NCBI GenBank assembly: GCA_010645155.1
Contig: JAAGOF010000023.1
Location: forward strand, 242,421 to 306,420
DNA: 64,000 bases
Direction of reading: 5' to 3'
Origin: Tigriopus japonicus
Lineage: Eukaryota; Arthropoda; Copepoda; Harpacticoida; Harpacticidae
Each line of letters opens with the position of its first letter. Position 1 is the first letter of the stretch. Shown here piece after piece: positions 25,401-38,018 of the stretch. Both the position numbers and the translations under genes were made by a program. Under the pieces are notes generated by a model, which saw nothing but the letters and a program-made list of their open reading frames with translations, made no database searches and had not been told where the DNA came from.

Positions 25401-28400
25401 ATTCCTGTTTTTTTTCTACTTACACTTCCGAGATGCCTTCAAAACATGATTCTAAATCAAAGAGATGGATTCAAGATGGCGTCAGTGAGACAAGACATTT
25501 TCTGGATTCCAATCAGGTCTCACACCAAAAAAAAAGCCGACTCTCTTTCTCACCATGTGACTGGGAATACTAATTATGAAAAGGGATCATGAACAAACAG
25601 ACTATTGAAGAGATTTCAAACCAGGTTGGGGTCCTTGTCTCAAAAATTCTACTCATATTTTGCCGCGAAGGTGGGTTTCTTTGTTCTTTTAAATTTCAAA
25701 TGATGCAAATGCACATCTGAGGCGGGCTTTAAATCGAATTTGGGAGTGATCCGTCATTAATGAATATGAATTTGGACAAGCTTATGCAAATTCATCCCCT
25801 CTAATTCCAAGTGACATAATGAGCCGTCAGACGTACCCACGCAGACGAATAACCCTATTGACACCTGTTCCAGGATATATAAATGCCTGGATTCCAATTT
25901 ATAGCAAAACTAATAAAACTGATTGTATCGCTCTGCTCCATTGTTGTAGCCTTTTCATGCATCATCCCATCCTCCAAACTGGTTGGTTGGTTGGATGGTT
26001 GGCTTGATTGCTCCCCGTGCCTTAACTCAACCTCTTCCTTGTTGAGATTGAGGAGCACGATAAATTCATGTTTTAATCAATTGCCCATTGTAACCCTGAA
26101 ACTATGGATGATAACGAGAGAAATCCGACAGGTGGCGCAATGAATAATGAAGCATTGTCTTAAAAGCCAAAAGTCATTTCTTGACAAGTGACTAATGAGC
26201 TGGAGAGGAAAGGGATGTAAAAGGTAGTTCAATGACAAAGTAGAATAATTCGAACCTAAAGGGCAAGCATAATCAGAGCTATGATGTCGAAAACTTCAAA
26301 ATCTGTCTTACTTTCGTTGACTTTTTTGTTTACTTTGGAAGCTTATGTTTGGTAAATATTGGGCGGCATGGCTTTTTTACGTTTTACGACGACTTCTGAA
26401 TGGTTAGTCTTGTGTGAAATCGCGTATAGCAACAGGTGAGTCAGACTGAAAATTTGAATCTCATTTAGATGCAGTGCATGAATCAGTCCAAATGAGAGGC
26501 GGATTCATAAAACGAATTCAAGTGTACGCCCTCTCATCTTTTTTGACATATCCATAAGCGCTGCTGCATTTCGAGTGGATGAAATCATGACGTCAACTTT
26601 TTCAAATACATTGTTCAAGAGCTCACTTGACTCCTCTGACATGTTATGCCACACCATTTAAACCAAGCCCAGAATGGGATTAAGCTTGGACGCCATGGGA
26701 TCGCGGGAGGACGCCAATTTAGAGGCTTTGTGTGTCGCAAAAATAGATTTTCGTGAGGTTATTGGAGAACACTTTCTCTCTCGCAAAAGAAACCAAAAAA
26801 GTGCCAAGCACAGAGGTTAGTTGGCACTTATCTGACAATGCAATTACGATGATCCTTCGACCCCAATAGCTCTCAAGGCATAAGTTGTGCATAAACTACG
26901 CTCTGGCGCTAGGATTAAACGCATTTCTAGTGTCCTTATATACGGTAAAAGAAACTTTTAACATTGGGAGCTTCATCCTCAATGAACATATTTTGTATTT
27001 CTTTGCAATGAAATGAGCCCCGTCAGCCGTTCGGTGTATATACATTTGAGAATTCTGCAAAGATACTATTCCTCTGGAGATGAGGTGACTCATTCTTTAA
27101 AAGGACCTTGAGCTGTGAGTTCGGCAGAGTGCAAGGGCAAACCACTATAATGCATGACATGGATGGTGGCTGAGGATGCTAGTCACTACTGCACACTCCT
27201 CAACCAAGGTGTCTGTCAGTGGCAGATGGTCGAGTGGTTTAAAGTTGAACCGCCGGTATCCTGTTGTTTGGAAGCTCGAGCGATACTCGACTTCTTTGGA
27301 TGTCGAGGCTCACCTCACTAGCAATGGACACAATCAAAGGGATCATTATGACTTATTTATACTGAGGAGAGACAAGTAAGCAAATGAAGTTGTATCCCTT
27401 TTGTAGATTCAAATCCAAGTGGTTCGCTCAATCCGTAACAGGAAGCCCTCTTACGCTAAGAACAAAAAGGCTCTTAAGAAGCAAAGAAGCTGGGAAGATC
27501 TTGGACCCATTCCTAGATTGGCAGGCCCTAATCTCAGAGGTAGATCCGTCCTCACCACCAACTACTTCTTTCAATCATGTTGAGACAGGGCTAGTTTTCA
27601 ACCTGAGTGCTCTCGAATGCATTGGTCTGTTTGAATGACTTGCAAGAAGATTCTTAAGCCGTGTGAGGAAACGTCATTTTTCTTCATCAACTGATGCAAC
27701 GCTGTCTTCGATTGTCTTCCTTCTTGGCTAGTTAGATGGATGGAAAATAGCTTTGGCACAACCATAACACAATAGGTGTTCTTCGACACCCTCGGTTGCC
27801 CATTTAAGTAAGACCTGGGACTTCAACTCCATTTGGCATTGCGGATTTGTCGTTTCAATTAACCAGAAACCTACGATCTCCTTATGGACGGACGTATAAA
27901 GAACGCAGTAGCAGCTTGCTGAACGTTGACATGAAACAAAGCCAATTTGGACCATCGCTAATTATTATCCCACACATTTCATCATCAGAGTACAAATATT
28001 TTTTCGTGTCAGGTTTCAGAACAAGGAAGGCTGAAGTATGGTAAAGTAACCCTCTCTCCCATACGTCCATATTAACAATTTGCTTGAGGCGCTCGGAGCT
28101 TTGTAAAATGTCACGGGGTGCAAAATGAGGAATATGTTTAGGGCACGCAATGTCACATTGTCATAAGAAGCTTGTGCTATGGCTATTGGTACACTGTTTT
28201 TTGACATCCCTAGAGACCCGTCATGTTTTTTCGTCAAGTATAGCAACCCTGAAAGTAACTGGACGCAACGGACGCTAAATACTAAAAGACTTGGCAAGCA
28301 CAGCAAATTTGGATTTAATGGAATCCACACCCACATTTTAGTAATAAGGATACGTCCAATGAACGTCCTTCGCCCACTAGTTGAATTCGTTCAGACTCAC

Positions 28401-29937
28401 GGAGTAGACCTCCTTGTCTAGACTAGTTGCAGAAAAGTCTGTCATAAGTTTTAAATATCCGTGCAGAAAGAACATTTACGAGGATTAACAAACACAATGG
28501 AACACTTTCTCTTATCCCAAAATTGATGCGGAAGCAACCAATGTTTAATTGTATAATTTTTAATTCCTTGGCAATTGAGTTCCTGATCAGTTTGCCAGAT
28601 AAAGCCATCATGTATTGAGAAATCAAGGTTTTATTGGCAAATCTGCGTCTAATAAAGTTGTTGTGTGTCCCTTCACTCTGAATTGGCCACAATTTCGGCA
28701 TTTATCAAACTATTGCAAAACTTGATTGCGTTGATAAACCATGAGACGGGTGCTATAAAATTGAAGACATTTTAATCAACGTGATTTGTCATGGCGCTCA
28801 AAATAGGATCCAAAGAAAAGTAGTTGGCAAAGTTTGCATAAATTAGAAGGTCTAAATGACTCTAAAATGAACTTGAAACCTCCCGATTATTGTCTTTCTT
28901 CTTCAAAATTTAATTGTCAGGATTCCTGAAGAGGAGGATTTGGTCTAGTTCGTCTCCCTTGAGAAAATCATGCATGGAAGGAATTATGGCCCCACGGATA
29001 GATTCATGGTTACAATGAAATCAAAATAATTTGAGATTCCTTCTTGGGGTCTTCTGGTTTCAGTCTACTTTCCAAATATAACTACACATTAAAGAACTTT
29101 ATTGAATACTGACGCCAACTCACGTCGATTTCAATTTTTATTGATATTATAATTTGAAAATGTATATAATTCATTATAATTGGAATGCATTTTCAGCAAG
29201 AAATCAGAAAAATAAATAATTTCGATGAAAACTGGAAGCTTGAGACCGAGAATACCAACGGAAAAAAGCCGCTGGAAATCGATTTACGAAATGAAAATTT
29301 CTAAAATGCATAGAAGCAGAAACCATGTAGAGCAATTCAAATCAGTCCAACAATGGAATAGATTTCGACGAAATAATCTTACTTGAAAAGGGGAGCGCGT
29401 AAAAAATATGGTTTTTCTCCTTTGGAGTAAGATAGGTGTCACTTGGGTTATTTTTCTATTTGATCTTTAAAGCCAAGGTTTGGAGGAAGTATCTTTGAAA
29501 CCATTTCTCTCTCTCCCGGAGGATCCTGATTGCCCCAACTTCGAGGCCTCCTGACGAAGATGGAACTGAACCAACCATTTGACAACCATCAGCTATAACA
29601 AGCTCTATTCATCTTTGAGTTCGCCCAGTTTTTCACCCAAACTCTTACATGAACCCGGATCAAACTCATATCATAATTCACCAATTATCAGCTGATTCAA
29701 ACGGGAAGCAACCATGCTCATCATTGACAGGCCTTAAACCGGAGGGGCTTACCCTAGAACGGTTAGTATCTTCCATTCCAACAACAAGTTGAACCACTCA
29801 CTTAATGCTTACTCTCAGACCACAAATATGATCCAAATCGTTCACTGCAACTTTTGTTGTGTTCCTTAATCACAGCCAAGGTTATGCATAGCATACAAGA
29901 CGTCAGACTGATGTTTTACAACGGTAATCACACAAAA
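22410..29937. other. Long region with only unassigned ORFs
   Basis: About 7.5 kb without a recognisable gene. Exon-like frames exist on the minus strand at 23721-23955 (after TTTGCAG, starting GERSVVAQDCVGNSKV, similar in opening to the 20.8-21.1 kb frame) and at 24528-24959 (CYFVVDLEGSLISVGLG). There are plus-strand frames at 22774-23179 and 27176-27580. A TATATAAATG at ~25876 is promoter-like. The rest is AT-rich with no repeats or RNA genes that I could identify. Confidence 0.35.
27176..27580 (+). CDS. Possible two-exon gene fragment, unrecognised
   Basis: A frame at 27176-27374 can splice at GACAA|GTAAGC to an acceptor TTTTGTAG near 27403. A basic frame follows (VVRSIRNRKPSYAKNKKALK, then KQRSWEDLGPIPRLAGPNLR), closing with TGA near 27580. 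Competing frames in the first part are also open, so the reading is uncertain. No family was recognised. Confidence 0.2.
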
Positions 29938-30123
29938 TCAATCTCGCAACCTCTGTGTTTCATCTAATTTCGATTTCCGAACTTTTTCACGTTCTAAGCT
30001 TTGGTTAACAAAATCATTGAAATTATTGGTGGAACTTAAAACGGAGCGCAAATTTAAAACCGCCAAATCGTCAATTCTTAGTCCTTTCAAGTAACTCAAA
30101 CAACACTTTCGTTTCATTTCCAT
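29938..30123 (-). CDS. Small hypothetical ORF divergent from RPSA
   Basis: A 61-codon frame, rich in Lys, Arg and Leu and predicted helical (ending NQSLEREKVRKSKLDETQRL). It starts ~300 bp from the RPSA start on the opposite strand, a common arrangement around bidirectional promoters. A possible donor (CAGAG|GTTGCG) near its end means it may be only a first exon. Family unknown. Confidence 0.3.
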   Translation of the reverse strand: MEMKRKCCLSYLKGLRIDDLAVLNLRSVLSSTNNFNDFVNQSLEREKVRKSKLDETQRLRD

Positions 30124-30344
30124 GGTGGCGATTTTTACTTCCTCACCATTTCAATCCCAATCTGAACCACTAATATTAGGCTCAAGACAAGTTGTGTGCT
30201 TCAAAAATATTCTGGGTTCGTTTTCACATCATTATTTGACTACATGCACCATCAACTTCGAGATCTACAACAAGTTGACTTAAAATCCATATATTAATAT
30301 TGGTCACATTTATCGTTGTTTACGTTTGAAAGTAGGCTGTCGAT

Positions 30345-30369
30345 TTCCCCTTCCTCGTTCTTTTTCCCC
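30345..30369 (+). promoter_or_regulatory. Pyrimidine-rich tract of the RPSA promoter (5'TOP-like)
   Basis: A pyrimidine run about 55-80 bp before the RPSA ATG (CCCCTTCCTCGTTC followed by TTTTTCCCCC). Ribosomal protein mRNAs usually start inside such a tract, which gives growth-regulated translation. The exact start site cannot be seen. Confidence 0.45.
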
Positions 30370-30424
30370 CGATTGGCGTAAGCGTGAAGTCGTGCATCAC
30401 AAAAGTAGATAAGGATTTCGCAAA

Positions 30425-31674
30425 ATGTCCGGAGGATTCGACATTCTGAAGGCCCAAGTAAGTCCTCAAATCAAAGCCAACACATCCATGCTTCTTCAAC
30501 CCTACTCACTTTTATCCTTTCCATTGTAGGAGGCTGACATTACCAAGATGTTGGCGGCCACCACCCACGTGGGATCGGAAAATTCCGAAACCACCATGGA
30601 GCAATACATCTTCAAGAAGCGCAACGACGGTGTCAACATCATCAACATCAAGAAAACCTGGGAGAAGCTGGTTTTGGCCGCTCGAGCCATCGCTGCCATC
30701 GAGAACCCGGCTGATGTGTTCGTGGTCTCTTCGCGTCCCTATGGACAACGGGCTGTTCTCAAGTTCGCTCGTTATGTGGGAGCCACACCCATTGCTGGAC
30801 GTTTCACCCCTGGTAAATGAAGTTTTATGTTGTTTAGGATGTACATGCTCCTTCGCCACGCTCACTGGATCCAATTAGATCCAGATTAGAGTGCCAGAGT
30901 TCAAAGAACTTCTCGGGAGCAGAGTAACGCCCTATAGGAAGCATTCCCGACCCATTATGGCGGAGAATGTGCCGTAAATAGAGGCTACATTTAATTGCAA
31001 AGTTGCATTTGTTTGTGCAAAGGAACTCCCATCTTCATGTGTTTCCTTTCATTCTAGGCGCGTTTACCAATCAGATCCAGGCTGCTTATCGCGAGCCTCG
31101 TTTGTTGGTGGTAGCCGATCCCCGGGCCGATCATCAGCCCGTCACCGAGAGCTCTTATGCCAACATCCCCATCATTGGCTTCGCCAACATCGATGCCCCC
31201 ACCAAGCACATCGACATCGTGGTGCCTTGCAACAACAAGTCGCCCAATTCCATCGGTCTGATGTGGTGGTTCTTGGCCCGTGAGGTTCTCCGTCTCCGCG
31301 GTTCCATCTCCCGCGAGCTCCAATGGGACGTCATGCCCGACTTGTTCTTCTACCGTGACCCTGAGGAAGCCGAGAAGGAGGAACAGGCCCGCCAAGAGTC
31401 TCTGGCTCAAGCTGCGGCCCAACCCAAGGCTGCCGAGCCTGAGAACTGGGGCGGTGATGATATGAACACCGACTGGGCCAACGAGCCCGCTCCCGGAGCT
31501 TTGGCTGGTGCCGTCCCTGTGGCCGCTGTCGGGGCCCCCAAGTTCCAAGTGAGCGAAGATTGGGCCTCTGCCGCTCCACAGACGTCGGATTGGGCCGCTG
31601 AATCGGCTCCCGCCGCCGCGGCTGTTCCTGTCGATCAAGCCAAACAATGGGGAGGCTCCTCCACCTGGAACTAA
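30425..31674 (+). CDS. RPSA: 40S ribosomal protein SA (laminin receptor homologue)
   Basis: A component of the small ribosomal subunit (uS2 family). Exons 30425-30457, 30530-30812 and 31058-31674 join in frame to give 310 residues. The first exon encodes only [11 protein letters not shown], the conserved start. Then come [39 protein letters not shown] and [37 protein letters not shown] and [20 protein letters not shown] (the conserved peptide region) follow. The C-terminal extension is Ala/Pro-rich with repeated Trp in acidic contexts ([14 protein letters not shown]) and ends GGSSTWN, as in metazoan RPSA. AATAAA at 31746-31751. It is convergent with OSTC. Confidence 0.96.
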
Positions 31675-31745
31675 GAAGTCGGGCGCTCTGTCCAGCTTCC
31701 TGGTTTATGTATTGAGAGCGATTTGTTCGCACCTTCAAGTGTCGG

Positions 31746-31751
31746 AATAAA
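31746..31751 (+). promoter_or_regulatory. Poly(A) signal of RPSA
   Basis: AATAAA 72 bp after the RPSA stop. Confidence 0.7.
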
Positions 31752-32604
31752 AAGCATCTCGTGGAAGAAACCTTTGCTCTCGTTGCTTTCTTTATTCTTA
31801 TTTTTAAGGTTGTTTTTTTTGTCGCCCGTGAATAATGTCGAAGACGGCAATGATGTCTCGAAAAAATTACGTCCTTGGCATGGTTGGATGGATGGCATTA
31901 TCTTTGTCCGGTGCTTACTAAAATATCGGCCGTAGAACCTCCTTTTTGCTTTTGGACCTGACCGCCGAAGCACCTTTTGTTGTTCGGACCAGAATTTTGG
32001 ACTTTTTTCTAAGAAGTCGTAATTTTCTACGAAAGAGTTTTGTTCTTGAACAATGTGTTAAATGCCTAGCATGTTTTCTACGTGTCATCTGATTATCCTC
32101 CTTATCACTAGTGATGTCAACTTCAGGTAGATGAATCTAGGGAGAAGGAATTGGAAAGCGTTGTAATAATACTTCCTGAAGACTTATTCTTTTGAACTTT
32201 CGAATTATGTTATACTAAAATGCCGTGCACTCCTTGAAACACATTGAAGTGCTACCCGATTGCAAATTTACATGGCTTTCGCAGCAGGATATACTTGGCA
32301 AAACATAAAAGTTAAGATTTGTCGCCTTTTTTTCGTTTTTGAAGCGAGCTTTTCCAATTCTTCACTTATGTTCTTTTACAATTTTGGTCATAATTTCATT
32401 TCGATGTTCGTAAGTTCTTATTTGGTGACCTAGAAAGTCGAACATACCGTGAGCTGTGTACAAGGGCTAATGAATTGGAAAATGCAGGCCAATTTGTTAA
32501 CGTTGAATTATGAAGTTAGCCCTTCTTCCTCTTGTAGGGGAAGGAAGATTTTTTTAAGAGAGTATAAACATATATACGAGAGTTAAAACAGAAATCAAAT
32601 CAAA
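31752..32604. other. Intergenic between RPSA and OSTC 3' ends
   Basis: AT-rich. ATCACTAGTGAT near 32105-32116 is a short palindrome resembling two back-to-back hAT termini (CACTA/TAGTG). Nothing else was recognised. Confidence 0.4.
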
Positions 32605-32610
32605 TTTATT
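32605..32610 (-). promoter_or_regulatory. Poly(A) signal of OSTC
   Basis: TTTATT on the plus strand, that is AATAAA on the minus strand, 32 bp after the OSTC stop. Confidence 0.65.
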
Positions 32611-32641
32611 TCTTCCCAAAGAGTATTGGCCAAATCTCAGC

Positions 32642-33514
32642 TTAGCTGATCATATACTCCGGCAATTTCATCTTCATAAAGATGAAGCAACAAGAAAATG
32701 ATATCAGGAGACAACTGAATCCAATCACCTAAAAAATTAGAAGAAAACGTCAATATTGGGGAACAAAGGGCATTTTTACACAATCCTCTACCTGGAGTAT
32801 GACTCGATTCATTCTGGGCATGTTGGGCGCGTGAGTCTGATCTAATACGATGAAACCTAACCCACCCAAAGTAAACATGAAGGACGAGGCCAATCCCTCC
32901 ACAATGTACTGTCCATTGATTCGATACTGCATAAAGGCCACGGGTCGACTGTTCCCGTATTGATCCGTGGTGGATCCCACCGAAGGCGGTTCCACAATCA
33001 CGTCATAAATTATGCCACCTATTCACGAGAGAAATAAGGTACAATGTCAGTTCTGTTAGGCAATCCGTAAATCCAAATTCATCAAGACCGTTCATTCTTT
33101 TCCTTTACTTTTTCTTGGCTTATTACCAATTTGAAATAGATGAAACATACTAAACCTAAAACTCATCCATTTGTTTAACATCAATACAATGCACAATGTC
33201 TTGAATCATGATAAAGCTGATCTTCACGGATGTCTACGCTTTTGGCGCATAAATATGGACAACAAACAATCCGTTCACAAGTTCTACTCAAACATTGGAT
33301 CCTTCAAGAATATTTGCGCTTTATTGTCAAATTGATTTCTAAGCATACAAAACGTCTCAATTCATCATGCACACACACCTGTCACCAGAAAGTAGGAAAC
33401 GAGAATGGCAAAGAGAACTTGATTGGCCGTGGGCAACTGAATCCAAGCGGGCTTCTTCAAATTCAGATCGGGAGCAGATAGAACACTGAACAACGGCTTC
33501 AGAGCCACATCCAT
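32642..33514 (-). CDS. OSTC: Oligosaccharyltransferase complex subunit OSTC (DC2)
   Basis: A subunit of the STT3A-type oligosaccharyltransferase that links it to the translocon for co-translational N-glycosylation in the ER membrane. Exons (minus) 33379-33514, 32792-33018 and 32642-32728 join in frame to 149 residues, the same length as human DC2. Exon 1 gives [20 protein letters not shown] and the first TM segment ([19 protein letters not shown]). Exon 2 carries [35 protein letters not shown] and the second TM segment. Exon 3 gives the last TM segment and the end [11 protein letters not shown]. The family motifs [13 protein letters not shown] and GQYI.EGLASS are all present. Introns are 360 bp and 63 bp. 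Confidence 0.95.
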
Positions 33515-35280
33515 ATTAAACGAGATTCCAACAATTCAAGAAGTCACAAAACAAGGAACGTTGATAATCGATAACTCTTCTTGTCCTCTTGTCTTGTTTC
33601 CCTTCTTTCGGCAATCCACTCATCCACGTCTACCCAAAATAGAAACAGGGATAGGTTTAGTTGAGTACCATCATTTTTGGACAGAATACAGATTTATTTT
33701 TAACTAGATACCGACAAAATAATTTTCAATTGATAGTAAATATGTTTTTAAGAATCTAAGGGCATGTTTATGGAAGAAATATTAGTTTAAATTGGCCCAG
33801 ACAGACAAAGGATGAAATGAAATGTGAACCCTGAACTGAACAGTCGCGCAACTATTTCGTGTTGAAGCCTCTGAACTTTTTATTCGAGTTTTCCAGGCAT
33901 TTTTGGGTCTAAAACAATTTTGGGTAAAATGTTACCCATTTTCATGATAAGAAGAGAAATTTTGGCCTTCACCAAAAAGATATAATCAAGAATTAAAGCC
34001 AAGAATTCCAAGAAATATTAAAATTTCATTATATTTTCGATGAAAAAAATATTTTACGTCGACAAATTTTCCCATGAAAATAAGGAAATTACCAATTGCC
34101 ATCAAAAATCTTACACACTTAGGAAAAAAACAAGAAAAAGTAAAAAAAATGTTTTGGTTTAAAATTAATTTGGTTCAATCTGTTAATCATAGTTCATGGC
34201 CAATAAGCCCCGTATCTCTGATATTTTTTGCTATCCTTTTTTTTGGGCATGCTAAATGGGTCGTAGCGATTTTGAAAAAAAAAAAGAAAATGTAAACAGC
34301 TATTGCGTTGACTCAAAATGACTCAATTGACTTACAGAGAATTTCATTCCTTTGGATCGGTTACAAACCCGTGAAAAAAGCTGGAAAAAAAATCTCCTTC
34401 GGCACACAATGTGGTTGATTTTTTTAATCATATCCGAGGTTTCTTGTTTTCAAATTATTTTTCAATGTTTGATTTTTTCGATGGAAGGCTTCCTCCTTTG
34501 TGAAAGAGATGAACTATAGAATCATCATTATTCAGACGCATTTGACCTGTTGCCGGAACATGAAGAGATTTCACCCTCGTTCAGACTCGTTCATCCATTC
34601 CAGGCAATCAAGTGACTTTCAGGTGAGATCTTTCAGGTGCCAAGCCAAACGGGTTTGACCCGACCAAACAGACGGACTCGACCTACTCAAGTTAGATTAT
34701 TTGCTTCTCTTGAATCTGGGTTTCAAGAGAAGCTAAAATATCATACGCTTTGACTTGGTCATTAGTAGTCATCACTCGTAGATTTGGCTATTAAAGTTAG
34801 TGATTTAATGTTTTTTGTCATACATGTATGCCAATGTGGCTCGTGTAGGTCGATCTTATGATGGAAGATATTTCTATCAGTGTTCCAAGTCAAGATGCTG
34901 AGAAGTAAAAAGTAGAAGATTGCATCCCACGGTAAACCTGGAGGTCACTTTAGGAGAATTTTGAAAATTAGCAGTCAAAATGGGCACAAGCGATGGAATT
35001 ACTTTGGAAATCTGATTTATACTTAACCCTTGATACTGATTGATTATTGGTTATTAATTTACGTAATAATTTGTTAAAAAGAATGCGAAAAGAAAGATAA
35101 AGAAACAGAGTAATACTCCTGATATTTTCAGTTTCATAATGAAATAAGGGTCATAACAGGACTATGAACAACCAAGTGAGCATTTTGATTCAGAAGCATC
35201 ACATTTTTTTGAGGGGACGCAAATTCACACATCTTTTTTGGAAAATCAGTACACTTTTAGGAATTAGCGCGTTTAATTTG
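33515..35280. other. AT-rich intergenic region
   Basis: Homopolymer A/T runs and chance ORFs only (for example 34074-34295, Lys-rich from A-runs). No gene or complete element was recognised. Confidence 0.5.
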
Positions 35281-35281
35281 C

Positions 35282-35515
35282 GGGGAAGATGGTTTAGCGC
35301 AGTTAGCTAACGCGCGACCAAGCTGTGCTCGGGTTCATGGGTTCGATCCCAGGCGCACTTTTTTGGACTTTCCCCATAGCTCCTTGCCCACCAAAGACCA
35401 TCCTTGGGCCCACAAGTGGGCTTCGGCCCACCGGTTGCCTACCCCTTGTCTACAGGTTTCCAAGGAACTTATAACAAAAGCTCTAATCCCAATCTCAAGC
35501 TATTAAATTGGAAAT
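35282..35515 (+). repeat. tRNA-derived SINE-like sequence
   Basis: The head resembles a tRNA gene. TTAGCGCAGTTAGCTAACGC at ~35294-35313 matches box A and the D-arm (GCGC/GCGC stem). GGGTTCGATCCC at ~35339-35350 matches box B. The acceptor and T stems do not pair, so it is not a functional tRNA. A T-run follows, then a non-tRNA body with a GTGGGCTTCGGCCCAC hairpin. This layout fits a SINE, but I see no second copy in the window to confirm the ends. Confidence 0.5.
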
Positions 35516-36853
35516 TGTCCCTTTTCTGCTTTTCTTAGGTTTATTATTAGAAAAAATGCCCATTATGTTTTATTAAATGGTGTTGCCTCGTTTGAGCTTA
35601 ATTTTTTATGATGTGATGATGATTTATTTGGGGAATTGATACATGAATGAAATTTGTTAAAGGTATCAAAATGTAAAAGGTAACAGATGCAACTTTTCTT
35701 GTTCAGTGTTCGTTCTTATGAAAGGATAGCCAGATTTGGAACCGGAGTTTTGTCACGGTTTGTAAAAAAAAGCAGATTTTGAAAACTTTCCAATGGCCTA
35801 ATCTTCAGAAATACAAATTTAGCCTTAAGAATATATCTGACCCACCGTGAGCCCTGCGGAGAGTTCAACGAAAGAAAAAGTTTTCGATTTCTCCTCAAGT
35901 TTTCGAGAGGCAGTTGAGTGGCCTCTGCAGCCTTCGTCACAGTGTCAAACTAAATATCAAGGTAAAAACCCGAAGAGAGTTATTGGAGCCATTTTTATCA
36001 AACTATTGAGTCTCTATTCTTATTCAGAATGGTCTCTAGTGCCAAGCAACAATACGCTCTCGGGATTTCTTTTTGTCTCCTAGTTCAATCAATATTTGTT
36101 TTGGGAGATGGACAGTTCCTTCAAAATGGTAAGCAATCAAATGCTGACTAGTCAGGATATTAATAGCAGGAACTAGAATACATGAAGGCTTGTCTTACTT
36201 TTAACTGTCTTGGACACATACCAGTACGTGAATGGTCGCTCACCACGAAACGAGTTTGAATAGAAATAAGATTCCAAGCTCAATCATACGATTTGGCGTC
36301 AAGCGCCGATCAAAAACATCATGTGTTGGATCGTTGGATGTATACCTTGGCTATACATGTCTTTTCCCTTTTACTACATAGTTGCCGCAATCAAATTCAT
36401 CGTATTCTGGTATGAGGTGAGTTGCTGAGGACAGGGCCAGAAAATGAAATTAAAGGATTTCAGTTTGAAAAAGTTGCGATCGAACACTGAACACCATTAC
36501 CGCAAAAGCTCCTTTTATTAAACTGAAAAGTGGAGCGTATGCTCTGAGGCCATACTTGAGCATGGTCATTTACATTGTATTTCTTTTGACAAGGTAGCGC
36601 TACGCTTTCTAATGTTCTCAACAGCTCACCTATTTTGTCGATTGTTTGGTGGAATTCAAGTTCAAGGGAATTTTGGACAGTGTCAAATAAAGATAATTAT
36701 GAAAAGATACGTGTTTAATTATCAAACATCCTCATTCAAGTGCAATTTAAGGCATCTATCATCTTTTTCTAAATGAAACTATTCAAAAACATGGCAAAAG
36801 TTCGAGAACGTTATTTTTTAGCGCAAGAAATAGAAGAGCTTTTTTACAGAGCC
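35516..36853. other. AT-rich intergenic region
   Basis: No gene recognised. The minus frame at 35716-35940 shows no family motif. Confidence 0.45.
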
Positions 36854-38018
36854 GACAGGCCCAGGGTGGGCATTTGATTTTTGGACATTTTGTCCACCCC
36901 TGTCCAAAAGGTGTCCAAAAGTGTCCAAAAATAAGGCTGTCCAAAAATAGGAGTGTCCAAAAGTGTCCAAAAATAGTAATTCGAAAAATAATGGTTAAAA
37001 ACATTTTTAGAATAACATTCTACAAATTTTCTCTCCAAAATAAACGTCACTTGACGAAATCTAAGCAAGAATAAGTCAATTCAGCATAAGAAACTTACAC
37101 TTAATACATTAAATGAGCCAATAACTTGAAGGCCAAACTGGACATTTGAACTTTCCACTCTTTTCATTTGACCACCGAGCATCGTCCAAAATGTGGGAAA
37201 GAATGATCGACTGAAGGAATGAACGAACAAACGAATGTGAGACTGGGACTACTAATAACACGCTCACACCACACTTCATGTTAAACATAGTATGCGAGTA
37301 CATTTTAAAGCTAATTGTGTCTTGATTTGTGACAAGAGAAGGTTACTTAGTATTTTGATTTATATTCCAAAGTTTATCATTGTTGCAAGTGTTTCCCATC
37401 CAAGAGGCAAGAAGTCTTTTGACCTGACTGTCCAAAAAATGTTAACTATAATAAAGCACACTCAAACTGATATCAGATTGCAATGTGGGTATTATAATGC
37501 TTTTGCCAAAGAATTAAAGCAGTGTTGTTTTACTATTAAAAAAGACAAGACTCTTGTTTACAGATGAGGAAATAAAATGTATATCTTGAAACATTTTGAA
37601 CAGTTACACACATTTTACCATATTGTATAAACAAAACATTTATTTTTTTTAACAAGTTATTAACAAGTTATCATGGCAAAGTTTATTTCTCCAAATAATG
37701 TTCCCATTAATAGAACTATTTTTGTTTAAGTACACAACCATGCATTCTTTAGAATTCAATTACTTATGTAGTGTAACTGGTTTTTCGTCTGATTTGTACA
37801 ACTTTCTTATACGTTTGTTGGACTTTTGGACACTTATGGACATCTTTTGGGGATTTTTGGACACCCTCTGGGGATTTTTGGACACCTTCTGGGGATTTTT
37901 GGACACTTTTGGACACTTTTGGACACTTTTGGACACTTTTGGACACTTTTGGACACTTTTGGACACTAGGGTGTCCAAAATGCTCTCGATGTCGAAAAAT
38001 GCCCACCCTGGACAGGCC
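36854..38018. mobile_element. Non-autonomous hAT element with TTTTGGACAC subterminal arrays
   Basis: The element spans 36862-38010 (1149 bp). Terminal inverted repeat CAGGGTGGGCATTT lies at 36862-36875 and inverted at 37997-38010. A perfect 8-bp duplication GACAGGCC flanks it at 36854-36861 and 38011-38018. The CAGGGTGGGCA terminus is hAT-like. Just inside both ends are runs of GTGTCCAAAA (36886-36980) and, inverted, TTTTGGACAC (37820-37980). The right run has at least six perfect 10-bp units after three GGGGATTTTTGGACACC units. The ~850 bp between them has no transposase. Confidence 0.88.

Noticed and set aside
31054..31738. Minus-strand ORFs of 197 and 135 codons
   Set aside because: Antisense shadows of the RPSA C-terminal exon.
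35282..35360. Functional tRNA gene
   Set aside because: The D stem pairs, but the acceptor and T stems do not, and the anticodon stem is broken. It fits a SINE head better.
36783..37068. Overlapping minus ORFs rich in FWTLLDT-like repeats
   Set aside because: Translations of the TTTTGGACAC array of the hAT MITE.
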